Below, piece by piece: positions 59,101 to 64,000 of a DNA stretch of 64,000 nucleotides. The notes below the pieces were generated by a model. That model was not told the origin of the DNA and ran no database searches. It saw only the letters and a list, made by a program, of their open reading frames with translations. Origin of the DNA: Leptasterias polaris (lineage: Eukaryota > Echinodermata > Asteroidea > Forcipulatida > Asteriidae); assembly GCA_037783415.1 (NCBI GenBank), contig JAZGTN010000163.1, positions 558,001 through 622,000 of the forward strand, given 5' to 3'. The position numbers and the translations under genes are program-made. Position 1 is the stretch's first letter. Each line of letters opens with the position of its first letter.

Positions 59101-62100
59101 ATGAAAAGGAAAAAAGTTTTGTTGCTCGTATTTTTGGGGGGTTACCCGCTTTAAGAATGGTAGAGTCCGAACTCCTGCGTTTCCTTCCTCCATGGTTCAA
59201 TGTATTACAATTTGACCTGTGTATACCACCCGCGCGCGCACGCACACAGTGTTAATGCACTGTGCATTATAAACACAGCGCTTTGATTTATTGAGACTTT
59301 TCCTATTAAACTTTTCCATATGCCTGAATTATAAAAGTAATAATAATAATTTAAAATTTATATTGCGCCCCTTAAATAAAAATGATTAAGAGTGCAGTAC
59401 ACCTTTTAAAATGCATACAATAGAAGAAAAAGATAAAGAAACAAGACTGGTCACCAGGCCAGAGTGCCCAAACCACAGTGTGGGGATACGTCTGTCCCGC
59501 CGAGAGAGAACTAATAGTTACGTATTCCAAAAGATACCAACGTACTAGCTTTTTAGTTTATTTATGGCGCAACATATGGTAAGACTTTATTACCTCAAAA
59601 AGTACAAAATTAATAGCCTGGCCTATCTGCTTTGGAAAAATGTAATCAGATTGGGAAGTTTAGTGCAAAACAGTTTTATGGTATTTATAATGTAGCTGTT
59701 TTATTTGCATTACACGAACATACTAGCTTTTTAGTTGAGTTGTGGGAGGAACATATGGTATGACTTTATGACCTCACAAAAGACAATATTTAAGTTTTTA
59801 TTCTGCTTTTCTTTTTTTCTTCTTTTTTTCACATGAGAATGATGTTCATAACTTTTCAAATTTAGGATTTCAATTAATTTAAAGCATGCCAATGAAGTCT
59901 CTTTGTGTAAGTTCACACTTTGTGTAATTTATATGAAGGAATCGCTAGGATAGGTTGTCCTGGATGCTTTGAATAATTATGCGAGACTGAATATTCATGA
60001 CCTTTACAGAAAAAACCTTGAACTTAAAGAGCAACTGCTACCATATTGGCCCTTGTCATTACCCCGGTACCCTTTAAACAAAAATCCATGGTTAATTCTT
60101 CCATTAAAACTCGCCCAGTCTGCAGATAACGTGGCCTTGCCCTTTGCGGATTGAAGATCCAGTGAGGTTCATGATTTTGTAAAGACCTATCCTTGGAGTG
60201 TTTGTTTTCTTCTCTCATGAGTGACTTTTTGAAACTGCATGGTTTTATTGGCAGGATTTGTAACAAGCTGTGTTGTGATTGGAGCAGCCACTGGGGAGAT
60301 GGCATTTCCTGTCTTAGTAGGAAGGGTGAGTCTAACATTGTTGATCAGACTTGCGGCTCTGTTAATTCATTACCAATATATATGTGACGGGCTCTGTGAA
60401 AATGAGTCACTTGGGGGGGGGGGGACAATTCACTTTTGAGTTTTATACATGGCTGTAAAGAGCACAACAAGCTTAATTTTGACATCTCTTACACACTTGT
60501 GTCATTTTTGGTTCAAAAGTTATGACCTTTTGAAAAACAAATTATGTCGATATCTGAAAATAACCCCTAATGGAGAAACGGCCCGTTTAATAAAAAAAAA
60601 TCAAATATTGATGTCAAAAGAGAAATACTATTATTTTGTTTAGAGTTCATAGATACCACAATGTTCCTCAATTGCTACAGACTTGAAATTTTGGGGGAAG
60701 TTTTATTAGTGTATTCACATGACGATGCAATTTTAATATTTTCAAAACAATTACAAATGACCTTATTTGCATATCTGAAATAAATTAAAGGGAGACATTT
60801 ACAATGCCTTGTAAAGTACAAAATAGGAACAAAAGGGTCATTAAAAACTGTTTTTATTCATGTTTTTAAAAAAAGAAAAAAGTTTCTATTTAAGAATTAT
60901 GAAAAGATAGACCCTTAAGAGGCAAGAAACCGTTTTATCACAAAATTTTATTTCAATTTTTGTTTCACCCTACCAACACTCAACTGCCCCGTAATTGAAA
61001 GTGGGTTGTGCGACAAGCGACTCATTTTCGTAGAGCCCGTCACATATTATAAATGCATTATCACTAACTTATCAATATGCTAATGATATCTTATCAATGT
61101 GCTATCAGTATCTAATATCTTATATTACCAATGTGCTATCTTTCAATGTGCCTTCAATATGTTATCAATATGTTGTCATCTTACCAATGTGCTATCAATA
61201 TCTAATATCAATTTGCTATCAATATCTTATCAATGTGCTATCAATATCTTATCAATGTGTTGTCAACATGCTATTTAATGTGGTGTCAACACATATTCAT
61301 GACCTGTGAATGTGCAGTGCAAAATCTCAATGCAAAATGAGGTTCGAATTGTGATAGTGGGGGTATTCACCCATTGTATGTAGATATAAAGTTTAATGTG
61401 TGCATGTAGACACAGTGGAATAGACCTATTTTACCATACACAGCTTGTATTGATGTAATGCAGGAAGTAATGCTTTTAACAGGCAATCAGCCTGAAACAT
61501 TGCCTCAGTTGCACTGAAAAATGCTGAAAGTTAATGCGTTACCCAAATAATGAAAATGCTTTACCAACAAAACCATGTTTTGCATCTTGAATTTTCTCTT
61601 GAATTAACGCCACTGAGTTTATTGACTGAGCTTAGTGAAGATCAACCTTAAGACTGTCATGACTTAACCATTATTATCACAGGAAAAAAGTATAACAGTC
61701 CACCCCCCCCCCCCCCCCCCCTTCCCAAATCCTTTTCCTGGAGTCAAATTGAAACTGACATTGAGGGCTGGAGTAGACTGGGTTCAATATTTGTTTTTGT
61801 TTTAGTGGCTGTATTTTCTTTCCAAACCAATTTGCAGTCTGAGAATGCAGGTGTTACCTGTGGGGAGTAGGTGGTTGATGGAGCTGTCCAATGTCCCACA
61901 TGAACTAATATTTGTAACCCAGTTTTGAGGGGTTTGGGGTCCTGAATAAACATGGCTATAGGCAATATTAGTGTGTGCTGTTGTTTCAAACAGATGGAAT
62001 GGATTCAAAATTGATATTTAATCCAGTATTAATTAAATAAAACAATTACCAAAATATGTAAATCAATAAAATATCTTTTGTAAAGCCAATCTAATGCAAG

Positions 62101-62562
62101 ATGGGTGTTTTTGATCATTTTGTAATTCTACAATGTACATGTAGTCACATTTTCAGTTGAATTTAAACTTTATTAATTCCCACCTTTTTGTGATACAAAT
62201 AATTATTATTTAAATTGTTATCTTTCTTTTAAAAACTTTCCTTTCTTTTAATTTTGTTTAAATCTTGTCATTGTACATGTATTATTTTAAAAATTATTTT
62301 AATTATCATTTTTGCAATTCAGTCACTGGAATTCAAATTTATGATTTTTTAAAATGAAACCATAAATTATTTACTGAATTTACTTCAAAATACTTGAATC
62401 CTATGAGATAATAAACATCCAATAATTTTATTTTTCTTGGGCAGGTTTTCTTCCCAATACAGCCTTACATCTTTCTTATATTCTGTGAGATTGTTAGCGT
62501 CGTTGGCATCGTTGTTCTGGTCATGCTGTTTCTCTTCGGCTATTTTCCCAAGACACTTCCAG
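37434..62562 (+). CDS. MFSD4A: MFSD4A-like transporter, eight internal exons
   Basis: Exons: 37434-37629, 46393-46635, 47846-47966, 51636-51772, 52675-52851, 55422-55569, 60255-60325 and 62445-62562, about 400 codons joined in phase. The product is a multi-pass major facilitator membrane protein. From memory of the family, the order of motifs fits MFSD4A: IDTVANVSLLKIYGK, LHFCYGFGAFISPIVAEPFL, RVRFAFWIMAAIQ, FLYDGLQAAYGGFIFAYA, YWGSFALGRLVSIPVSTKL, GLSLSSVYPTVIALAEQY and GAATGEMAFPVLVGR. The sister protein MFSD4B (NaGLT1, sodium-glucose transport) is the alternative; GFGAFISP and the length of the loop after it favour MFSD4A. The exon with the first membrane helices and the last exon were not found, so both ends are open. 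Introns are 1-9 kb and full of repeats. Confidence 0.92.
38143..38747. mobile_element. TIR element TAGGGC(C)AATGATTTTCCG, about 605 bp
   Basis: tagggcaaatgattttccg at 38143 faces cggaaaatcattggcccta ending at 38746. Both flanks show gttt-type sequence, a possible target duplication. The interior has further mirrored words (ggaattc, gaaacgg) and no transposase. Confidence 0.85.
39165..39337. mobile_element. Fold-back MITE with CCAAT-containing arms
   Basis: Left arm words gatccattaagcccc, gaccaatcacagccgcg and gatcaccatt are mirrored by aatggtgatcagatttcgcg, gttgtgattggtc and gtggcttaatggatc. The arms are about 70 bp and the loop about 20 bp. Confidence 0.85.
39655..40275. repeat. Palindrome-dense array, TTGGGCCAA type
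   Basis: Words such as gttgggccaa, ttggcccaac, gcccaacatcagccc and gttttgctcattggcg recur in blocks of about 120-157 bp. Most motifs are self-complementary or present in both orientations. Copies are diverged. The array begins after cttcccagataaca. Confidence 0.8.
40600..40802. repeat. Fold-back element, gggcccaatttcat family
   Basis: Left arm ccaatttcatggccctgctt, right arm agaagcagagccatgaaata then attggccc. Mirrored words for gcgctcac / tgcgc-type sequence lie between. Confidence 0.75.
41214..41598 (-). mobile_element. tRNA-headed SINE with a different body
   Basis: On the minus strand: head gtgtcgtggccgagcggtct, B-box gggttcgataccc, cttgtgcccctgagcaagg, then a body unlike the other copies, ending in a run of A (T run 41214-41237 on the plus strand). 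The tail is therefore of another type, which suggests a subfamily with a different LINE partner. Confidence 0.75.
42713..43127. mobile_element. TIR element filled with CCAATTGG-type palindromes
   Basis: cccttcccaaaattttccaa at 42713 faces ttggaaatttttgtaaggg ending at 43127. Between them ttgg words dominate the left half and ccaa words the right half (cagttggattcag against accaactcaatacc), with ccaattgg palindromes in between. The element is 415 bp and noncoding. Confidence 0.8.
43766..44196 (+). mobile_element. tRNA-headed SINE, full length
   Basis: Head ggccgagtggataagagc and gggttcgaatcccag, body with cttcggatgggacgtaaagc and cgccccggtgttcctggttt, end ctatataagaactgcgtatt then (ATT)n to 44196. 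It is the forward counterpart of 12158-12578. Confidence 0.92.
44705..45079 (-). mobile_element. MITE with AGGCACTG ends, copy 2 (inverted)
   Basis: The full length is the reverse complement of 14101-14476 with only scattered differences. A 66-codon frame inside both copies (starting MMKEKTPLLYKLVCFQ) is conserved only because the copies are young. Confidence 0.88.
45569..45815 (+). mobile_element. Degenerate tRNA-headed SINE
   Basis: The words gtggttaagagcacc, gcaagctctggtgtgtctga, gagtgtgggttcaag and cttgtgtccttaagcaag are in SINE order. The B-box is damaged and the tail is missing. Confidence 0.75.
46393..46635 (+). CDS. MFSD4A: MFSD4A-like exon b (helix 5 and loop)
   Basis: The acceptor is tctcgcag and the donor gtaaaa. 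It has 81 codons, phase 0 at both ends: ALHFCYGFGAFISPIVAEPF, then a hydrophilic loop with one N-x-T site (DNTT), then RFAFWIMAAIQ. Confidence 0.93.
47104..47190 (+). repeat. SINE head fragment
   Basis: tggtgtttctgatcagcaga then gggttcgggtcccagtc and cttgtgtccttaagcaagac. Only the 3' half of the tRNA-like head and the start of the body are present. Confidence 0.75.
47250..47625 (-). mobile_element. LINE C-terminal fragment
   Basis: The minus-strand frame contains LLHKYIPVRPLRSASRSLLT and AFHFIEPSIWNDL, the same C-terminal pattern as in the LINE at 25797. A ctatataaatgt word and an AT-rich tail follow at its 3' side (47250-47290). Confidence 0.7.
47846..47966 (+). CDS. MFSD4A: MFSD4A-like exon c (helix 6)
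   Basis: The acceptor is gaatttcag and the donor gtaagg. It has 40 codons plus one base: IPIILMVFLLLMRRKC, then an acidic cytosolic stretch. The split glycine/glutamate codon joins correctly to the next exon. Confidence 0.9.
48418..48607. repeat. Fold-back element, gggcccaatttcat family
   Basis: Left arm gggcccaatttcatagagct, right arm agcagctctctgaaataggg. The inside holds gcagagaatattgctta and its mirrored form. Confidence 0.78.
48640..48800. repeat. Dispersed repeat shared with 57330-57500
   Basis: gggaggaaaaccccaaatag, acgcaatcagatagggactg and aaaacacaatccacatg have counterparts in the same order at 57418-57486. Confidence 0.75.
48826..49172 (+). mobile_element. tRNA-headed SINE with near-intact head
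   Basis: The head gtgtcgtggccgagcggata ... gggttcgagtcccggtcgtg shows recognisable A and B boxes and a partly pairable acceptor stem, in the tRNA-Leu/Ser style with a long variable arm. The end reads gaaaaacgctatataaaaac then (ATT)n. Confidence 0.9.
50160..50404 (+). repeat. Repeat with a tRNA-like end (GTT anticodon loop)
   Basis: Positions 50332-50402 read as a tRNA-like unit: A-box tagctcagttggtagagtg, loop atgttaat and B-box ggttcaaatcc. The acceptor and anticodon stems pair poorly, and the same block recurs elsewhere (7960-8470 inverted, 54540-54800), so it is a retroposon rather than a tRNA gene. Confidence 0.7.
50669..51278. mobile_element. TIR element ATATYGTCGC, about 610 bp
   Basis: atattgtcgctcgtaccacg plus aaccgacctaact at the left is mirrored by agttaggtcggttcgtggta plus cgcgcgacgatat at the right, about 34 bp with two mismatches. 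A third, direct copy of the terminus (gcgtaccacgaactgaccta) lies inside at about 50939. The word cacaaagtgacctat recurs three times (50865, 50979, 51062). No transposase. Confidence 0.88.
51636..51772 (+). CDS. MFSD4A: MFSD4A-like exon d (central loop, helix 7 start)
   Basis: The acceptor is catgcag and the donor gtatgt. Two bases plus 45 codons: a polar central loop, then VISVTFLSSLLLFLYDGLQ. A SINE starts only about 25 bp after the donor. Confidence 0.9.
51796..52145 (+). mobile_element. tRNA-headed SINE next to an exon
   Basis: Head gtcatggctgagcggttaag and gggttcgaatcccggtc, body with ggggtataaattggtacctg, end gtaaagcgcgttgatacg and tttataagaactagttatta. It begins about 25 bp after the splice donor of the transporter exon at 51636-51772. 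Confidence 0.9.
52675..52851 (+). CDS. MFSD4A: MFSD4A-like exon e (helices 7-8)
   Basis: The acceptor is ctttgcag and the donor gtgagt. It has 59 codons in phase 0: AAYGGFIFAYAMKNQ, ITSVYWGSFALGRLVSIPVS and LSPGAMLMCNL. Confidence 0.93.
52970..53170. repeat. Fold-back element with a duplicated arm and poly(A)
   Basis: acccaaccaatttcataaag is present twice in tandem (52975 and 53012), then a run of A at 53042-53064, then the opposite arm gagcggctctatgaatttgg then gcct. Confidence 0.75.
53210..53350 (-). repeat. Rearranged SINE fragment
   Basis: gcgtgtcgtggccgg is followed directly by reverse-oriented SINE body words (tttacaaggtgctgggtgca, gaattgggttcttttacgtg). Head and body are thus joined abnormally. 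Confidence 0.6.
53600..53705 (-). repeat. Hairpin, possible Penelope-like end
   Basis: tgctctgatcgtcttcaggt faces aaagaagatcagagcc, and gacgtttggtcagtg stands before it. On the minus strand this gives a hairpin followed by cactgaccaaacgtc, a layout I associate with Penelope-like elements; not proved here. Confidence 0.45.
54001..54022 (+). repeat. Poly(T) tract
   Basis: A run of T of about 14 bases in a T-rich stretch, perhaps the reversed tail of a retroposed copy; no body is identifiable. Confidence 0.4.
54540..54800. repeat. Third copy of the 8-kb dispersed repeat
   Basis: gttggcggtctcc, ttgtcaatatcttt, cacacccaacttaag, acaacctgggaagtg and gcaactttttatttcaaat occur in the same order as around 8110-8460. 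Here the 71-bp unit is single. Confidence 0.75.
55422..55569 (+). CDS. MFSD4A: MFSD4A-like exon f (helices 9-10)
   Basis: The acceptor is ctttgcag and the donor gtagac. It has 49 codons plus one base: LGCFGALTLLLSMRDNY, then GIFGLSLSSVYPTVIALAEQ. Confidence 0.92.
56590..56955. repeat. Possible degenerate hAT-like element
   Basis: It starts with gcagggctcgggcttcat, like the CAGGGCTCG end at 13657. Words such as gggctagttaac and ttagcctgctaagc are mirrored loosely. The opposite terminus is not clear. Confidence 0.35.
57330..57500. repeat. Dispersed repeat shared with 48640-48800
   Basis: ggaaaaccccaaatgggga, catgcaatcagggcgggact and gaaaacccaatccacat parallel the other copy. Confidence 0.75.
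57925..58113 (+). promoter_or_regulatory. Promoter and 5' UTR exon of the nested gene
   Basis: Two CCAAT boxes in opposite orientation (gtgattggttg near 57934 and gtccaatcaaa near 57991) precede a CpG-containing stretch (cggtacggacgggcgcg). No TATA box is obvious. A clean splice donor cag/gtaagaatg stands at 58113/58114, so a noncoding exon 1 probably ends there. The matching acceptor is at 58491-58492. Confidence 0.6.
58501..58764 (+). CDS. Small chromo-barrel/Tudor-knot-like protein
   Basis: An ORF of 87 codons with an in-frame TGA directly before the ATG (58498-58500), so the start is well defined. A splice acceptor (tatttttgccag) lies at 58492, eight bases upstream. The core VHYTGWATAYDEWRDASDIL matches the pattern of chromo-barrel domains (compare the known VHYxGWxxxxDEW pattern of MRG15 and MOF), with the aromatic residues needed for a methyl-lysine-type cage. 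A linker or nucleic-acid-binding role in chromatin is possible but inferred. The protein is only this one domain, much shorter than MRG15 or MSL3. It lies on the same strand inside an intron of the transporter gene. Similar stand-alone domains exist in other marine invertebrates, as far as I remember. Confidence 0.8.
   Translation: MAELRQRPRINYLELAKGPSLPNVHAKKLYDLTVSNSKLEDGVLKVFVHYTGWATAYDEWRDASDILDIPEEYLFSNKETKKLCYYN
59068..59073 (+). terminator. Poly(A) signal of the nested gene
   Basis: AATAAA about 305 bp after the stop codon, within an AT-rich 3' UTR. Confidence 0.6.
59540..59790. repeat. About 167-bp tandem duplication, two diverged copies
   Basis: tactagctttttagtt, aacatatggta and gactttat recur at about 59542 and 59710 with small differences. 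Confidence 0.75.
60255..60325 (+). CDS. MFSD4A: MFSD4A-like exon g (helix 11)
   Basis: The acceptor is attggcag and the donor gtgagt. Two bases plus 23 codons: FVTSCVVIGAATGEMAFPVL then VGR. Short, but the GE-M motif and phase agree with the family. Confidence 0.9.
60383..61044. mobile_element. TIR element TGTGACGGGCTCT, 662 bp, TA flanks
   Basis: tgtgacgggctctgtgaaaa plus tgagtcacttg at 60383 is mirrored by caagcgactcattttcgtag plus agcccgtcaca ending at 61044. TA stands on both sides, as expected for a Tc1/mariner-type target duplication. A run of 12 G directly follows the left terminus (60413-60424). No transposase. Confidence 0.88.
61050..61290. repeat. Degenerate tandem array of tatcaatgtgc words
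   Basis: tgctatcaatatcttatcaa and variants repeat irregularly, with a basic period of about 10-12 bp. It starts almost directly at the right end of the preceding TIR element. Confidence 0.8.
61703..61721 (+). repeat. Run of 19 C
   Basis: An uninterrupted C homopolymer in an intron of the transporter gene. Confidence 0.9.
62445..62562 (+). CDS. MFSD4A: MFSD4A-like exon h (helix 12)
   Basis: The acceptor is ttgggcag and the donor gtaagg. It has 39 codons plus one base: VFFPIQPYIFLIFCEIVSVV, then a long hydrophobic helix and FGYFPKTLP. The remaining C-terminal exon must lie beyond the window. Confidence 0.9.
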
Positions 62563-62776
62563 GTAAGGACATCCTCGTTGCTGTTTAAAAAAAATTCTCA
62601 CTGTGCAGATACCCTTATTTATCAATGGTTAATTAACATTAAAGTTTTACAACCTGCAAACCAACTAATGTGACTTGTATTCTAAATACAAACTAGAAAC
62701 TAGTAGTGAGTAGCCTATGACATTTCGGCCCATTGTGGATAAGAATTGAATAATGTCTTGTACAATAAATTCCCAG

Positions 62777-63105
62777 GTAGCAAGCCCATATGCCAGAATA
62801 TGGGCCCCATGTGGGGATAACCCATATGGGGCCCTGTGGATCCTGCACCCGGGATTCATATGGGGCCCATATGGGATGGCTCATAACCCATATGGGTCCC
62901 ATATGGGGCCCACATGGGCCAACATATGGGGCCCATATGGGTCCCATATGGGTTGGCCCAGATAACCCGTCTGGGATACATCTGGGGCCCATCTGGGTTA
63001 TCCCATATGGACATTACCTGGGATTCGTATGGGCATTCTGGGCCAAAATGAGGGTCCCATGTGGGTAGCGCCCATGTGGGGCCCATATGGGCCTGCCCAG
63101 ATAGC
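62777..63105. repeat. Palindrome-dense array, CCCATATGGG type
   Basis: About 20 occurrences of cccatatggg or close variants (cccatctggg, cccatgtggg, cccacatggg) in 330 bp, many joined as atggggcccatatggg. The array starts after ttcccaggtagcaa and ends with cccagatagcc. Open frames on both strands result from the symmetric motif and are not genes. Confidence 0.9.
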
Positions 63106-63489
63106 CTTATAATATATTCAAGTAATTATTTAATGTTAATGATAAGTCTAATTATATGAACGATTACATGTATACTAATCTACAATACCACTAAATACAA
63201 ACTATATTACTCATTTATAATATGGTGTATAAGTATATACCTTTACCTACTGGGCATGTGTTATATATATAGTCCACAAACTGAAGACCTACAGTCATGG
63301 TTAACAGTTTTTTAATTAAAAATGTCATTATTTGAATTAGCTTGTTTTAAATGAAAGCGTCTCAATTGTAAATTTTATGTATGTATTTTTCTTATAGACG
63401 AATATCTTACAAAAAAGTACAAAAACAACTTTACAGAGCTAAATTTCACTAAATTGTTTTTAAAAATTATTAAAAACACACTACTTCAA

Positions 63490-64000
63490 TGCCCTGTCCC
63501 ATAAATTTGCATATTGCCAATATGGGTTTGCCCAGGTCTTACCCATATCGTACCCATATGGGTCTTTGCATATTCTAACCCCAAAGTTTGCTTAGGTCGT
63601 GCTTATAGGATAACCAAATGAACCTTTTCATATCAATGCACACAAGGGATTGCTTAAAGGTAATTCCTATTCTTATGTGGGCCTTTCCATAAATGTTTCA
63701 TCCAAGTTTGTCCGGAGAAAATTACAAAATCCATTGGAAGGGTCATGAACCCTTGGGCTTGCTAAACTAGACAATTATATTCTAAACTATAATATTAACC
63801 CCGTAATGGCCGAGGTCTTTCTTTGTATTATCTTTGCCCAGGTCTTTTTAATACCACCCATATGAGCCTTCCTGCCCATATGGGATTGTCCATATTTTTC
63901 CATATTTGGTCTTTTGAATCTTCAGCCCATGTGGGAATTAAATGCCCATGTTTTCCCATATGATAACCACACGGGACAATGAATATTTTGCCCATATGGG
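63490..64000. repeat. Second, diverged CCCATATGGG array
   Basis: Words such as tacccatatgggt, tttgcccaggtctta, cccatatgagcc and cccatatgggattg occur at lower density up to the window end, which itself reads cccatatggg. The array continues outside the window. Confidence 0.75.

Noticed and set aside
62693..63086. Proline/glycine-rich proteins with repeated GPHMGPIW-type units on both strands
   Set aside because: They are translations of the palindromic CCCATATGGG array and look alike on both strands for that reason.

Overview
This is a piece of an animal nuclear genome: AT-rich, intron-rich, with canonical GT-AG exons widely spaced among many transposable-element copies. No bacterial, phage or CRISPR structure is visible. 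A marine invertebrate deuterostome, most likely an echinoderm, is my best guess from the repeat flavour (tRNA-Leu-headed SINEs, CR1/L2-like LINEs with ATT tails, dispersed fold-back elements). That taxonomic call is an inference.

The clearest host gene is a plus-strand MFSD4A-like major facilitator transporter. I can place eight internal coding exons between 37434 and 62562, all with correct splice sites and matching phases. The first and last coding exons are not in view. One intron of this gene (55570-60254) holds a small same-strand nested gene with its own promoter-like region, a 5' UTR intron, an 87-codon chromo-barrel-like ORF (58501-58764) and a poly(A) signal. Three phase-compatible exon candidates at 16351-18315 may belong to another, unidentified gene. 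CpG-rich exon-like or promoter-like patches lie near 28.0-28.6 kb and 30.8-31.0 kb.

Layout: 0-4.3 kb is a deleted Ty3/gypsy-like LTR element (gag kept, pol lost) plus an extra partial LTR. 4.3-12 kb is intergenic, with 28-bp and 71-bp tandem arrays and fold-back elements. 12-24 kb holds SINEs, MITEs, three exon candidates, a LINE 3' end with 208-bp repeats, and long G/C homopolymers. 24-28 kb is a reversed LINE-like fragment followed by a 5'-truncated LINE with an intact 639-codon reverse transcriptase ORF. 28-37 kb contains promoter-like patches, more terminal-inverted-repeat elements and a 1.1-kb, 25-bp minisatellite. 37-64 kb is the transporter gene, its introns packed with SINEs, MITEs and several arrays of short palindromes.

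Most notable points: (i) the two LTRs of the 5' element have equal length except for one exact 275-nt GT-AG intron-like segment present only in the 5' LTR; (ii) the LTR carries a tRNA-like A-box/B-box module related to the SINEs nearby; (iii) the LINE and the SINEs share their 3' tail, which suggests a mobilisation pair; (iv) arrays of self-complementary motifs recur with different sequences but a similar layout; (v) a 25-bp minisatellite with a higher-order three-unit pattern ends about 65 bp before a coding exon.
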